Positions 1 to 9,466 of a stretch of DNA of 64,000 bases are shown here, piece by piece (position 1 is the stretch's first letter; each line of letters opens with the position of its first letter). The notes under the pieces are model-generated. The model was not told where the DNA came from, did no database searches, and saw only the letters and a program-made list of their open reading frames with translations. A program made the position numbers and the translations under genes. Source of the DNA: Formosa agariphila KMM 3901 (GTDB lineage: Bacteria > Bacteroidota > Bacteroidia > Flavobacteriales > Flavobacteriaceae); the NCBI RefSeq assembly GCF_000723205.1, contig NZ_HG315671.1, forward strand, positions 1,151,351 to 1,215,350, in the 5' to 3' direction.

Positions 1-2
1 AT

Positions 3-161
3 CTACCAAGGCGAACCACTTCTGGGTTAAAAGAAGCTTTATTAGTTTTAAAAAATGTAGAAGGTGTAGGTATGGTGTATCTAGATGAAAAAGATGTTAT
101 TCGACACCAATTAGTGAAGAAGGTGATTGAAGCATATAAAAGTATTGAAAATAGAGGGTAG
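3..161 (+). CDS. PhoH-family protein, C-terminal end (partial)
   Basis: Only the last 52 residues are inside the window; the gene begins before position 1. The readable end contains an SGLKEALLVLKNVEGVG segment followed by VYLDEKDVIRHQLVKKVIEAY. This matches the C-terminal end of PhoH-like P-loop ATPases, where the final strand and helix of the domain carry a 'DVVRHxLVKKII' pattern. The family is a phosphate-starvation-associated ATPase, often linked to RNA metabolism. The position just upstream of purC agrees with the phoH-purC gene order common in flavobacteria. The ATP-binding residues are not visible here, so the call rests on the tail and on gene order. Confidence 0.6.
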   Translation, partial: LPRRTTSGLKEALLVLKNVEGVGMVYLDEKDVIRHQLVKKVIEAYKSIENRG

Positions 162-180
162 GCGTAAGTCTACTCTTTTT
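153..180 (+). terminator. Rho-independent terminator of the phoH-like gene
   Basis: Positions 153-161 pair with 170-178, including G-U pairs, around a short loop, and a run of T follows. The stem overlaps the stop codon of the phoH-like gene. Confidence 0.5.
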
Positions 181-390
181 TTACTAGAAACAGAAATACT
201 TTAAAATTGTAAATATTTCTTTATCACTTAATAAAAAATTCAATTTTTATAATATTCTGAAATTTAAATTATTGTGTTATAAATTCAATAAACCACTGTG
301 TTTATAGTACAGCAACGGGAAAATTGTATCTTTATCATGACCAATATGAAAGATAAACGATACCTCCCAGGTATTATAAAACACTATTTT

Positions 391-903
391 ATGAAAACTA
401 ATCGTGTTTCATTAAAATTAAAAACGCTATTAATTAGTACTGTTTTAGCAAGCTGTATTGACGGAACCCGGAAAAATTCACCTGAATTATTTGTTCATCC
501 TGATTTACAAATCGATTATACTAAAAAGCCTAAATCTAAAGGAGTGGGGTATGTTAAATCTGTTGAACTATCTGATACATTAAAAGTAAATTTAGTTGAA
601 AAAGGAGAGTTTCTTTTTGAAATGAAATGTGCAGCATGTCATAAATTAACCGACCAAAGACTTGTTGGACCAGGTTGGGCAGGAATTACAAATAGCAGGC
701 GCCCAGAATGGATTATGAATATGATAACTAACACCGAACAAATGTTAGAGCGTGATGAAGAGGCAAGAAAACAATTAGAAGATTGTTTAACACGAATGCC
801 GAGTATGCAAATTTCTCTAGAAGAAGCACGTTCAATTCTTGAATTTATGAGACAAAACGATATGAGTCAGGTGGGGCATAAAGATGATGCTTTACAGAAT
901 TAA
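391..903 (+). CDS. c-type cytochrome lipoprotein
   Basis: A 170-residue protein with a lipoprotein signal peptide (hydrophobic stretch ending LASC) and one heme-attachment motif CAACH at residues 80-84. A Met-rich region (MPSM) about 55 residues later can supply the distal axial ligand, as in class I cytochromes c. It is probably a small electron carrier anchored in a membrane facing the periplasm. The reading frame is open back to a GTG at 298, but the 31 extra residues are not signal-like. I therefore place the start at the ATG at 391, directly before the signal peptide. It stands alone between phoH and purC, and its partner oxidase or reductase is not in view. Confidence 0.75.
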   Translation: MKTNRVSLKLKTLLISTVLASCIDGTRKNSPELFVHPDLQIDYTKKPKSKGVGYVKSVELSDTLKVNLVEKGEFLFEMKCAACHKLTDQRLVGPGWAGITNSRRPEWIMNMITNTEQMLERDEEARKQLEDCLTRMPSMQISLEEARSILEFMRQNDMSQVGHKDDALQN

Positions 904-1126
904 TGTAACCATATTTAAACCATTTACGTGTTCTTTTAAGGGTGTATTACATTTGAGTAAATACGCGAATTAGGTGTCTGTTTTAATTTAACGCTCACAG
1001 AAAATATTTTATTATTTAAAAAGTGGGATAAAAATAATTAGTGATTATTTCCTTACTTTTACCTCTTTAAATTTTATCATTATTAATTAAAGCATCTCAA
1101 GCTTTACAGATGCAATGCTACACATC

Positions 1127-2074
1127 ATGACAATTACAGATACTAATTTCAATTTTCCAGGACAGAAGAGTTTGTATAAAGGAAAAGTTAGAGCAGTTTA
1201 TAATATTAACGACGATTTATTGGTAATGATTGCAACAGACAGGCTAAGTGCTTTTGATGTTGTAATGCCAAAAGGAATTCCTTTTAAAGGTCAGATTCTG
1301 AATCAGATTGCTACTAAATTTATGGCACAAACCGAAGATTTAGTACCAAATTGGTTAGTGGCTACACCAGACCCAAATGTTGCTGTGGGGCATTTATGCG
1401 AGCCTTTTAAAGTAGAAATGGTAATTCGTGGTTATATGTCGGGTCATGCTGCACGCGAATATAAGGCTGGCAGACGATTACTTTGTGGTGTTGCTATGCC
1501 AGAAGGAATGAAAGAAAATGATAAATTTCCGGAGCCTATTATTACACCGGCAACCAAAGCCGAAATGGGTGATCATGACGAAGATATTTCTAGAGAAGAC
1601 ATTATTAAAAAGGGAATTGTGTCTGAAGACGATTATATCGTTCTTGAAGATTATACACGTAAGTTATTTCAACGCGGAACAGAAATCGCTGCGAGTAGAG
1701 GCTTGATTTTAGTAGATACTAAATATGAATTTGGTAAAACAAAAGATGGTAAAATTGTTCTGATAGATGAAATTCATACCCCAGATTCTTCCCGTTATTT
1801 TTATGCAGATGGTTATAAAACACGTCAAGACAACGGAGAACCACAAAAACAGTTATCTAAAGAGTTTGTACGCCAATGGTTAATTGGTAATGGCTTTCAA
1901 GGTTTAGAAGGGCAAACGTTACCAGAAATGAGCGATGAGTATATAGAAACTGTAAGCGAACGTTATATTGAATTATACGAAAATATTATGGGTGAGCCAT
2001 TTGTAAAAGCTGATGTTGCTAATATTCAAGAGCGTATAAAAACAAATGTAGAAGCGTATTTAGCGTCTGTTTAA
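1127..2074 (+). CDS. purC: Phosphoribosylaminoimidazole-succinocarboxamide synthase (SAICAR synthetase)
   Basis: PurC joins CAIR and aspartate with ATP to form SAICAR, a cytoplasmic step of purine synthesis. The N-terminal GKVRAVYNI and [14 protein letters not shown] segments, the [16 protein letters not shown] segment and the [13 protein letters not shown] motif are all characteristic of SAICAR synthetase. At about 315 residues it has the length of the longer PurC type common in Bacteroidota. The ATG at 1127 gives the natural N-terminus; an in-frame ATG at 1115 adds only four residues. Its 3' end overlaps by 15 bases the end of the convergent membrane-protein gene. Confidence 0.95.
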   Translation: MTITDTNFNFPGQKSLYKGKVRAVYNINDDLLVMIATDRLSAFDVVMPKGIPFKGQILNQIATKFMAQTEDLVPNWLVATPDPNVAVGHLCEPFKVEMVIRGYMSGHAAREYKAGRRLLCGVAMPEGMKENDKFPEPIITPATKAEMGDHDEDISREDIIKKGIVSEDDYIVLEDYTRKLFQRGTEIAASRGLILVDTKYEFGKTKDGKIVLIDEIHTPDSSRYFYADGYKTRQDNGEPQKQLSKEFVRQWLIGNGFQGLEGQTLPEMSDEYIETVSERYIELYENIMGEPFVKADVANIQERIKTNVEAYLASV

Positions 2075-3229
2075 TCGGATTCTATTTACCGTATTAAATT
2101 TTATAAATCCAAAAGCCTTTCTAATGTTTACATTTAGGAAGGCTTTTATTTTGTCTTCTAAAAATACGATACCGCACACGGTACATACAAAAGCTATAGC
2201 ACCTAGACTAGCAGACCAAGGATTCAATGTATTGTGGTAATATTTATAGAGTCCAATACCTGTGAAACTACCATATAATATAATAAAATGAACCACATAT
2301 ATAGAAAGTGTGTTGTTTCCTAATTTTGAAATAATTGGATGCTTTAAATAAGGTTCTAGGACATAGAAAAGTCCAAAAATAAAACAGACGTTTCCTAATC
2401 TAGAAAAGAGGTAGTTGTAAATAGATGCTTCGTAAAACAGGTGTATTTGAGTTATGTCATATAGAAAATATAGCCCAACCGATGATAACCAGGATAGTGC
2501 AAGTCCTCCAATTAATAGCCATGAAATAGCTTGAGTTCTAAAATTTTGATGCAATTGATATGTGTTAAAAAGAATACCTAAAACACCTCCAAAAGCTACA
2601 TAACCAAACCAAGGAAAAATTGTAAATACAGAGCCATGTTCAGTGGTTAGATAATTTGAAATTATATTAGGAATTTGAGGTAAAGATAACGTTCTGTACC
2701 AAGGTTCTGTAACAAATATAAGTGTGCCTACAGCTGTTAAAACTATAGGTAGTAATTTACGATTCGGTTTAAAGAGAAGATATAATCCGTTTAAAAGTAA
2801 TAAGGACACACCTATAATTTGGAGTACATCTACGACTAAAAAGTAATTATTAAAATTCCCGTTTAACCACGAAAAAATAGGGATGCGCAAGGTGTAGCCA
2901 ATTATTATAAGCGAGATGCCTCGTTTTATGCTTTTCTCAACTCGGTGTTTTTCTAAACCTTTATCTTCTGCTTTTTTTAATAAAAACATGATTATTAAAC
3001 CCGTAATTGTAAAAAATAGTGGCGCTGTATTTCCTCTTAAATTAGCCCAAAGCGTAAATAATTCATAGTCTGTTGACTTGTAGGTAGGGTTCATTAAGCC
3101 ATCAATAAAATGTCCTTGAAGCATCATTAAGATAGCGAATGCTCTTACAGCATCTAAAAAATATAAGCGGTTGTTTTTCAAAGGATATAAAGAATATAAG
3201 TCGCAAAAGTACAATAAATTTAATGTCAT
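2060..3229 (-). CDS. Membrane acyltransferase-like protein (DUF1624 / heparan-alpha-glucosaminide N-acetyltransferase-like)
   Basis: A 389-residue polytopic membrane protein with roughly ten hydrophobic segments. Near the N-terminus [20 protein letters not shown] resembles the first helix of DUF1624/HGSNAT-type and related acyltransferases, which move acyl groups across the membrane onto sugars. The conserved His of this helix (MLQGH) is present. A TTG at 3181 just before this domain could be the true start instead of the ATG at 3229. The C-terminal tail is basic and partly encoded by the purC terminator hairpin, so the last ~30 residues are probably dispensable. The substrate is unknown, and acyltransferase family 3 is an alternative assignment. 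Confidence 0.6.
   Translation of the reverse strand: MTLNLLYFCDLYSLYPLKNNRLYFLDAVRAFAILMMLQGHFIDGLMNPTYKSTDYELFTLWANLRGNTAPLFFTITGLIIMFLLKKAEDKGLEKHRVEKSIKRGISLIIIGYTLRIPIFSWLNGNFNNYFLVVDVLQIIGVSLLLLNGLYLLFKPNRKLLPIVLTAVGTLIFVTEPWYRTLSLPQIPNIISNYLTTEHGSVFTIFPWFGYVAFGGVLGILFNTYQLHQNFRTQAISWLLIGGLALSWLSSVGLYFLYDITQIHLFYEASIYNYLFSRLGNVCFIFGLFYVLEPYLKHPIISKLGNNTLSIYVVHFIILYGSFTGIGLYKYYHNTLNPWSASLGAIAFVCTVCGIVFLEDKIKAFLNVNIRKAFGFIKFNTVNRIRLNRR
2111..2147 (+). terminator. purC terminator embedded in the convergent gene
   Basis: A 14-bp stem with one mismatch (2111-2124 with 2134-2147) and a T-rich 3' end lies downstream of purC. It sits wholly inside the last codons of the reverse-strand gene at 2060-3229. 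A T-rich tract also lies on the other side, so it may act in both directions. Confidence 0.6.
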
Positions 3230-3375
3230 TTAACGGATTTGTATTCAATTAAATAATCCTTAATATTCTTCCGAATTAATCTTAAATATTCATAAAAAAG
3301 GTTCGATTTTCAACACATTTATTAAAACTTAAAACATAAAAAAGAATATATTTATAAAAATATAGTTTCCTATTT

Positions 3376-4761
3376 ATGACGTTCCTAGATAATTTACTTA
3401 AAGAATTCGCATCGTTGGTGTGGGGATTACCATTATTGATTTTACTAACCGGTGGCGGATTGTTTCTTTTAATTTACTCGCGATTTTTACCCTTTCGATT
3501 TATAGGTCACGCCTTTCAGGTTTTACGAGGTAAATTTGATAACCCAGATGATCCCGGCGAGATTTCTCATTTTCAAGCTTTAACAACAGCGTTGTCTGCT
3601 ACCGTTGGTATGGGAAATATCGCAGGTGTTGCGGTAGCTATAGCAATAGGAGGGCCTGGCGCTGTGTTTTGGATGTGGGTAAGTGCTATTATTGGTATGG
3701 CAACTAAGTTCTTTACCTCTTCTTTAGCTGTAATGTACCGTGGAACCGATAGCGAAGGACGTTTGCAAGGTGGACCTATGTATTTTATTACGGAAGGTTT
3801 AGGAAAAAAATGGAAACCTCTAGCGGTTATGTTTAGTGTGTGTGGTTTGGTAGGAGCATTGCCTATTTTTAACGTCAATCAACTCACCCAAGCCATAAAC
3901 GATATTTTATTAGCTCCAAATAATATTGAAGTGGGCTTTACTTCAAGTTTAATTATCGGAATTATTCTAGTCGGAATTACAAGTGTTGTAATTCTTGGAG
4001 GTATTGATCGCATTGGTAAAACTGCAGCAAAACTAGTACCTTCTATGGTTGCATTGTATTTTGTGTTGGTATTAATTATATTGGCCGTTAATATTCAAGA
4101 AGTACCGAAATATTTTGGGATGATATTTTCTAATGCATTTACGGCTCAGAATTTTAAAGGCGATAATTTTTTAGGTGGCGCATTAGGTGGATTGATTTTA
4201 TTAGGAATTAGACGTGCAGCATTTTCTAATGAGGCAGGAATAGGAACAGCGCCTATGGCTCATGGCGCAGCAAAAACAGCAGAACCTATACGTGAAGGTT
4301 TGGTTGCTATGCTTGGGCCTGCAATTGATACTTTGTTGGTGTGTACTTTAACAGCTTTAGCCATATTGGTAACAGGAGTTTGGCAAACGTCTGATGCTAA
4401 TGGGGTGAGTTTAACAGCTTCTGCTTTTGCGCATTCTATTCCGGGAGTAGGAAAGTATTTGTTACTGCTTTGTATTTTCGTATTTAGTATTTCGTCGTTG
4501 TTTTCGTATTCGTATTACGGGTCTAAATGCATGTCCTTTTTGTTTGGAGCCGATAAAAAACATCTGTACAATTATTTTTATATCGGGAGTATTATATTAG
4601 GAGCGACGACTTCTTTAAGTATGATGATAAACCTTATTGACGGATTCTTTGCGTTAATGGCGATTCCTACAATGCTTGCGACAATAATGTTAGCTCCAAA
4701 AGTGTTAAACGCGGTAAAGGTGTATGTTGCTAAACTTAAGAATGAAAAAGGACTAAATTAA
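3376..4761 (+). CDS. Sodium:alanine symporter family (AGCS) amino-acid carrier
   Basis: A 461-residue inner-membrane protein with about ten to eleven membrane segments, the usual length for this family. Signature segments include TALSATVGMGNIAGVAVAI near residue 70 and SNEAGIGTAPMAHGAAKT near residue 300. These are the family's conserved Asn/Gly-rich substrate and sodium regions. It should import alanine or glycine with sodium, which suits a marine bacterium. It is monocistronic, convergent with the LacI gene downstream, and has no evident link to polysaccharide use. Confidence 0.9.
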   Translation: MTFLDNLLKEFASLVWGLPLLILLTGGGLFLLIYSRFLPFRFIGHAFQVLRGKFDNPDDPGEISHFQALTTALSATVGMGNIAGVAVAIAIGGPGAVFWMWVSAIIGMATKFFTSSLAVMYRGTDSEGRLQGGPMYFITEGLGKKWKPLAVMFSVCGLVGALPIFNVNQLTQAINDILLAPNNIEVGFTSSLIIGIILVGITSVVILGGIDRIGKTAAKLVPSMVALYFVLVLIILAVNIQEVPKYFGMIFSNAFTAQNFKGDNFLGGALGGLILLGIRRAAFSNEAGIGTAPMAHGAAKTAEPIREGLVAMLGPAIDTLLVCTLTALAILVTGVWQTSDANGVSLTASAFAHSIPGVGKYLLLLCIFVFSISSLFSYSYYGSKCMSFLFGADKKHLYNYFYIGSIILGATTSLSMMINLIDGFFALMAIPTMLATIMLAPKVLNAVKVYVAKLKNEKGLN

Positions 4762-4849
4762 TCTATAGTAGTTAGGTGTAATTTATTGTACTTTCTAGAA
4801 GTAAATTATGACACCCTTGGTTGTTTTTGAAAGGTGGCAATTAATCTGT

Positions 4850-5884
4850 CTACTCTGTATTCAGGTCGCGTTTTCTTGAAGAATCTCTAATGATTAATTC
4901 AGGTTCTAAAATTATTTTATGCAGAACAGGTTTATAGTTTTTGTCGTTTATGCGAAGCAGAACCTGTTGAGCCACTAATTTTCCAATCTCTTTATTATGC
5001 TGATAAATAGATGTGATAGGCGGTGTAACTAAAGAGGTAAAGGGTTCGTTACTAAAACCAACTAAAGCAATTTGTTCAGGAACTTTTATGTTGTGTTCTT
5101 GCATAACTTGCAAGGCTCCCAAAGCGGCGTAATCTCCAGCAGCATAAACGGCATCTGGCAATTCAGGAAGTTTTAAAAGTTCTTCCATTTTAGCTCGTCC
5201 GTCTTCAATACTTAAACTGCCTTCAAGTAGTAAATCTTTGTCTTCTGGTAATTTATGTTTTCTTAGGGCGTCCTTGTATCCGCGAATTCTGTTTTGATAA
5301 ATTCGGGTGTGACTATAACCTGCAATGTGAGCAATACGCTTGCAGCCCTGTTCAACAAGATGATTTACTATAATATTACTACTGGCGTAATCATCTATAC
5401 CAATATAATCTACTCCAATATCATTTTCACCACGGTCAAACAAGATTAACGGAATACCATTTTGTTTAATTTTATGGTAATAATCAAAATCGACTGTTTC
5501 GTTAGCTAAAGACGCTATAATGCCATCTACCTGAGTTTGTAGTAATGCATCTATATTTCGACATTCTTTTTCGTAAGACTCGTTAGATTGGGTTATAATA
5601 AGGTTATAACCTTCTTTGTTTAATTCTTTTTCAATGCTCTCCATTACAGACGAAAAGAAATGGCTGTTTGTTTTGGCCACTATAATGCCTATCAATTTAC
5701 TTTTTCCACTTCGTAAAGCAGAAGCCAAATGGTTTGGTTGGTATTCTAATTCTTCAGCAACTTTCCTTACGGCAGTTTTAGTTTTGTCACTAATTCTTGG
5801 GTGGTCGTGAAGTGCCCTTGAAACAGCAGATGGCGTAATGTTTAACACATTAGCAATATCTTTTATGGTGGTTTTCTTTTTCAA
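4850..5884 (-). CDS. LacI-family transcriptional repressor of the KDG cluster
   Basis: A ~344-residue regulator. Its N-terminal helix-turn-helix reads TTIKDIANVLNITPSAVSRAL, followed by a hinge with the LASALRSGKS segment. The rest is a periplasmic-binding-protein-like sensor domain (IIVAKTNSHFFSSVMESIE, then GVDYIGIDDY). The frame is open to an ATG at 5962, but those 26 extra residues precede the point where LacI proteins normally begin. The TTG at 5884 gives the typical KKKTTIKD start. It is divergent from the KDG kinase gene, and a perfect CAAACGTTTG palindrome lies in the shared promoter region. It therefore probably represses kdgK-pfp-eda and is released by a uronate-derived ligand (inference). 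Confidence 0.85.
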   Translation of the reverse strand: MKKKTTIKDIANVLNITPSAVSRALHDHPRISDKTKTAVRKVAEELEYQPNHLASALRSGKSKLIGIIVAKTNSHFFSSVMESIEKELNKEGYNLIITQSNESYEKECRNIDALLQTQVDGIIASLANETVDFDYYHKIKQNGIPLILFDRGENDIGVDYIGIDDYASSNIIVNHLVEQGCKRIAHIAGYSHTRIYQNRIRGYKDALRKHKLPEDKDLLLEGSLSIEDGRAKMEELLKLPELPDAVYAAGDYAALGALQVMQEHNIKVPEQIALVGFSNEPFTSLVTPPITSIYQHNKEIGKLVAQQVLLRINDKNYKPVLHKIILEPELIIRDSSRKRDLNTE

Positions 5885-6005
5885 TATGTAAGGCAGTTGA
5901 AGACAATCGTTTGAGCAAATATATCGTTTTTGTCTAAATATAAGAGGTGAAATGAAAATCAATTCTTCTAAATAAGTGTTTTAAAGAACTTTTAAAAGAT
6001 TTGAA

Positions 6006-6015
6006 CAAACGTTTG
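6006..6015. promoter_or_regulatory. LacI-type operator, perfect palindrome
   Basis: CAAACGTTTG is a perfect 10-bp palindrome with the central CG typical of LacI/GalR operators. It lies between the divergent LacI gene and kdgK. Its right edge contains the TTG of the predicted kdgK -33 element, so a bound repressor would block RNA polymerase. Confidence 0.75.
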
Positions 6016-6043
6016 CATAGATGGAATATATTTAATAATTTTA
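6013..6043 (+). promoter_or_regulatory. Predicted kdgK promoter (Bacteroidota type)
   Basis: TTG at 6013-6015 is followed after 20 bases by TAATTTTA at 6036-6043. This is one base away from the Bacteroidota -7 consensus TAnnTTTG. It implies a transcript start near 6050 and a leader of about 70 bases. Confidence 0.5.
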
Positions 6044-6118
6044 CCCTTACAAAAGTGAAGTAGAGGATTTTAAGGTCTTCATAATAAAATAAACTTAATT
6101 AATATAAATTTAAAAATA

Positions 6119-7165
6119 ATGAGTAAAGTAGTAACGTTTGGAGAAATCATGTTAAGATTAGCTCCTCAAGGATTTTTAAGATTTTCTCAAGCTAACAATT
6201 TTGATGTTGTTTACGGTGGTGGTGAATCTAACGTAGCAGTATCATTAGCTAACTATGGTATTTCTTGTGATTTTGTAACACGTTTACCAAAGAATGATAT
6301 TGGAGAATGTGCAATGATGGAAATGCGTAAAAGAGGCGTTGGTGTTGATAAAATTGTTTGGGGTGGCGAGCGTTTAGGAATTTATTTCTTAGAAACTGGA
6401 GCTGTATCTAGAGGAAGTAAAGTGGTTTACGATAGAGCGTATTCTTCTATGTCTACAATTGAATCAGGAATGATTGATTGGGATGCTGTTTTCGAAGGTG
6501 TAGAGTGGTTTCACTGGACTGGTATTACTCCAGCTATTTCTCAAAGTTCTGCAGATGTATGTTTAGAAGCTGTTAAAGCTGCAAGTGCTAAAGGCATTAC
6601 AATTTCTACAGACTTAAACTACCGTGCTAAATTATGGAACTACTGTGACGATGCGCACAGAGAAGCTGTAATGACAGAATTAACTTCTTACTGTGATATC
6701 GTTTTAGGAAACGAAGAAGATGCTGAAATGCATTTCGGAATTAAGCCTGATGGTGCTGCAGTACAAACTGCTGGTCACGATGTTAAAGCAGAAGCTTTCT
6801 TATCTGTTTGTAAACAAATGATGGCTAAATTCCCTAAAGCTAAAAAAGTAATTACTACTTTAAGAGGTTCTATCTCTGCATCTCATAACACATGGGCTGG
6901 AGTTTTATACGATGGAACAAAAATGTTAGAAACGCGTCAATACCAAATTACTGATATCGTAGATAGAGTAGGTGGTGGAGATTCTTTCATGGGAGGTTTA
7001 ATCTACGGATTATTAACATACCCAGATAACGATCAAAATGCATTAGACTTCGCAGTTGCTGCATCTTGTTTAAAACACACTATTAAAGGTGATGCTAACT
7101 TAGCTACTGTTGCTGAAGTTAACAAACTTATGGGTGGAGACGCTTCTGGTCGTGTTGCTAGATAA
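6119..7165 (+). CDS. kdgK: 2-keto-3-deoxygluconate (KDG) kinase, PfkB family
   Basis: Phosphorylates 2-keto-3-deoxygluconate to KDPG in the cytoplasm. It is a 348-residue PfkB sugar kinase with the N-terminal GGGESNVAVSLA substrate segment, DLNYRAKLW in the middle, and the C-terminal signature VGGGDSFMGGLIYGL. Asp288 of the GGGDSF segment is the expected catalytic base. It is first in a cluster with a phosphofructokinase-like gene and KDPG aldolase, which identifies the substrate better than the fold alone. The 46-base gap to the next gene suggests one operon. Expression is probably controlled by the divergent LacI protein. Confidence 0.85.
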   Translation: MSKVVTFGEIMLRLAPQGFLRFSQANNFDVVYGGGESNVAVSLANYGISCDFVTRLPKNDIGECAMMEMRKRGVGVDKIVWGGERLGIYFLETGAVSRGSKVVYDRAYSSMSTIESGMIDWDAVFEGVEWFHWTGITPAISQSSADVCLEAVKAASAKGITISTDLNYRAKLWNYCDDAHREAVMTELTSYCDIVLGNEEDAEMHFGIKPDGAAVQTAGHDVKAEAFLSVCKQMMAKFPKAKKVITTLRGSISASHNTWAGVLYDGTKMLETRQYQITDIVDRVGGGDSFMGGLIYGLLTYPDNDQNALDFAVAASCLKHTIKGDANLATVAEVNKLMGGDASGRVAR

Positions 7166-7210
7166 TAACTAAAAACTTTAAAATCATTTAATAACAAACA
7201 CGATTAGTAC

Positions 7211-8428
7211 ATGGAAAAATCAATAGCAATTATTTGTGGCGGAGGGCCCGCACCTGGAATAAATACTGTAATAAGTACAGTAGCCAAAACTTTTATGAAA
7301 GATGGCTATAAGGTAATAGGCGTACATCATGGATATCAAGGATTGCTTTCTGAAGAACCTGAAGTAAAGGTTTTCGACTTTCATCATGCCGATCGTATTT
7401 TTAGTCGTGGCGGGTCTACTTTAATTATGAGTAGGTTTAAACCAAAAGACAGTGATTTTAAATCAGATTTTTTTAAGAAAAATAATGTAAAATTATTAGT
7501 TACTATTGGCGGAGACGATACCGCGTCTACCGCCAATAGATTAACTAAATTTCTTCAAACAGAACAATTAGATGTTAAGCATGTACATGTGCCAAAAACT
7601 ATAGATAACGATTTGCCTTTACCTGATAGAAATCCAACATTCGGATTTCATACAGCTAAAGACGAAGGCGTTAGAATAGGGAATACGGTATACGAAGATG
7701 CGAGAACGAGTGAAAACTGGTTCGTGATGTCTGCTATGGGACGTTCTGCTGGACACTTAGCTTTCGGGATAGCATCGGCATGTCATTTTCAAATGATGAT
7801 TATTCCAGAAATGTTTAACAAAACAAAGATTACGTTCGAGAAGCTTATTAATATGATAGTGTCTTCTATAGTGAAATGTAAACTAGAAGGTGTTGAATAT
7901 GGTGTGGCTTTAGTGAGTGAAGGTGTGTTCCATTTTATGGATGAAGAAGAAATTATAAATTCTGGAATTAATTTTACTTACGACGATCATGGTCATCCCG
8001 AATTAGGGAATGTGAGTAAATCTCATATTTTCAACTATCTGTTACAAGTGAAGTTGAAAGAGATTGGTTTAGTAGTAAAATCAAGGCCAGTAGAGCTTGG
8101 TTACGAATTAAGATGTTGTAATCCTATAGCATTCGATTTAACACTGTGTTCTTTATTAGGAATAGGTGTTAAGAAGTTGTTCGATCAAGGTATTTCTGGT
8201 TGTATCGTTAGCGCAAATTCAAAGGGTGATATTACACCATTGTATTTAAAGGACTTTGAAGATGAAAACGGAAAGATACCACCAAGATTAGTCGATATCA
8301 ATTCAGATATGGCTCAGCTTTTTATAGACAATCTATTCTATATTAAAGAGAAAGATTACGAAAAAGCAAAACAATATTTACCAAATCCAGAAGCATACGA
8401 TTTCAAGAAAATCTTAAACTGGAATTAA
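7211..8428 (+). CDS. Pyrophosphate-dependent 6-phosphofructokinase-like protein
   Basis: A 405-residue phosphofructokinase with GGGPAPGINTVIS at the N-terminus, GGDDTASTAN at residues 100-109 and PKTIDNDLP at 128-136. In this family ATP enzymes normally carry Gly after the GGD of the nucleotide loop, while PPi enzymes carry Asp. The GGDD here (Asp103), with Lys129 before TIDND, predicts use of pyrophosphate. It would interconvert fructose 6-phosphate and fructose 1,6-bisphosphate reversibly. Its place between kdgK and eda suggests it serves gluconeogenic flow of triose phosphate made from uronic acids (inference). A sedoheptulose-7-phosphate kinase role is also possible for such enzymes. Confidence 0.75.
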   Translation: MEKSIAIICGGGPAPGINTVISTVAKTFMKDGYKVIGVHHGYQGLLSEEPEVKVFDFHHADRIFSRGGSTLIMSRFKPKDSDFKSDFFKKNNVKLLVTIGGDDTASTANRLTKFLQTEQLDVKHVHVPKTIDNDLPLPDRNPTFGFHTAKDEGVRIGNTVYEDARTSENWFVMSAMGRSAGHLAFGIASACHFQMMIIPEMFNKTKITFEKLINMIVSSIVKCKLEGVEYGVALVSEGVFHFMDEEEIINSGINFTYDDHGHPELGNVSKSHIFNYLLQVKLKEIGLVVKSRPVELGYELRCCNPIAFDLTLCSLLGIGVKKLFDQGISGCIVSANSKGDITPLYLKDFEDENGKIPPRLVDINSDMAQLFIDNLFYIKEKDYEKAKQYLPNPEAYDFKKILNWN

Positions 8429-8446
8429 AAATTAAAACATAACAAA

Positions 8447-9115
8447 ATGGCACAATTTTCAAGATTAGAAGTAGCTCAAGCAATGAAAGATACAGGGATG
8501 ATTCCTTTATTTTTTCATAACGATATTGAGTTAAGTAAAAAAGTTTTAAAAGCTTGTTACGATGGTGGAGCAAGATTAATGGAATTCACAGCTCGTGGAG
8601 ATTTCGCTCACGAAGTTTTTGGAGAATTAACTAAATATGCTATTGCTGAATTACCAGGAATGATTATGGGTGTTGGTTCTGTAACAGATGGTGCTGCGGC
8701 TTCTTTATACATGGCATTAGGTGCAAACTTTATTGTAACTCCAGTATTAAGAGAAGATATCGCAATTGCATGTAACCGTAAAAAAGTATTATGGTCTCCT
8801 GGATGTGGTACATTAACAGAAATTACTAGAGCAGAAGAATTAGGATGTGAAATCGTAAAATTATTCCCTGGTGATATCTACGGACCTCAATTTGTAAAAG
8901 GAATAAAAGGCCCACAACCTTGGACAAGTGTTATGCCAACTGGTGGTGTTTCTCCAACAGAGGAAAACTTAAAAGGATGGTTTGATGCAGGTGTAACTTG
9001 TGTTGGTATGGGATCTCAATTAATCTCTAAAAAGATTATTGCAGATAAAGACTATGCAAAATTAGAGCAAGATGTAAAAAATGCTTTAGCAATTGTAAAA
9101 GCAGTAAGAAAATAA
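8447..9115 (+). CDS. eda: KDPG / 4-hydroxy-2-oxoglutarate aldolase
   Basis: Cleaves KDPG to pyruvate and glyceraldehyde 3-phosphate. This 222-residue class I aldolase shows the LMEFTARGD segment with its catalytic Glu. The EIVKLFPGD motif contains the Schiff-base Lys (Lys138), and a phosphate-binding MPTGGVSPTEEN loop follows. The length is typical. It starts 18 bases after the phosphofructokinase gene, is the last gene of the uronate operon, and is followed by a strong terminator. With kdgK it forms the complete lower KDG pathway. The upstream isomerase/reductase that turns unsaturated uronate (DEH-like) into KDG is not in the window. Confidence 0.93.
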   Translation: MAQFSRLEVAQAMKDTGMIPLFFHNDIELSKKVLKACYDGGARLMEFTARGDFAHEVFGELTKYAIAELPGMIMGVGSVTDGAAASLYMALGANFIVTPVLREDIAIACNRKKVLWSPGCGTLTEITRAEELGCEIVKLFPGDIYGPQFVKGIKGPQPWTSVMPTGGVSPTEENLKGWFDAGVTCVGMGSQLISKKIIADKDYAKLEQDVKNALAIVKAVRK

Positions 9116-9139
9116 TAATTTTCTATATATTTAATATAA

Positions 9140-9171
9140 AAAAGGACTGTCCGCAAAGACAGTCCTTTTTT
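9140..9171 (+). terminator. Rho-independent terminator after eda
   Basis: A perfect 12-bp stem (9140-9151 with 9158-9169) with a six-base loop and a T tail. Confidence 0.9.
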
Positions 9172-9296
9172 AGTTAAATACATTATCAGGTGTTGGGATG
9201 TCATTGAAAATTAAGTATATAAATGCGCGACAGAATTGAATTAAAATTGTTGCGTAATTAGAGTTTAAATATTTTTTAAAAATTTCACATTTTAAG

Positions 9297-9327
9297 TTGT
9301 GTAGTTTCTTAAAGCTACTTATATTTG
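9297..9327 (+). promoter_or_regulatory. Promoter of the tRNA-Arg gene
   Basis: TTG at 9297-9299 is followed by 20 bases and then TATATTTG at 9320-9327, an exact match to the Bacteroidota -7 element TAnnTTTG. It lies about 65 bases before the tRNA. Confidence 0.65.
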
Positions 9328-9391
9328 CACAGCTTTTTAGGAATTATATATTTTGAAAAAAGCGCTTTCAGAACACTTGTTGTTCGTGAAT

Positions 9392-9465
9392 GGTGGCATA
9401 GCTCAGTTGGATAGAGCACCTGCCTTCTAAGCAGGCGGTCGAAGGTTCGAATCCTTCTGCCATCA
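9392..9465 (+). tRNA. tRNA-Arg (anticodon TCT)
   Basis: A 74-base cloverleaf. The acceptor GGTGGCA pairs with TGCCATC (one G-U). The anticodon stem CCTGC/GCAGG encloses loop CTTCTAA with anticodon TCT. The T arm is GAAGG-TTCGAAT-CCTTC. CCA is not encoded. Confidence 0.95.
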
Positions 9466-9466
9466 C

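Noticed and set aside
3573-3878. 101-codon reverse frame inside the symporter gene
   Set aside because: Shadow of the well-supported AGCS gene in another frame.
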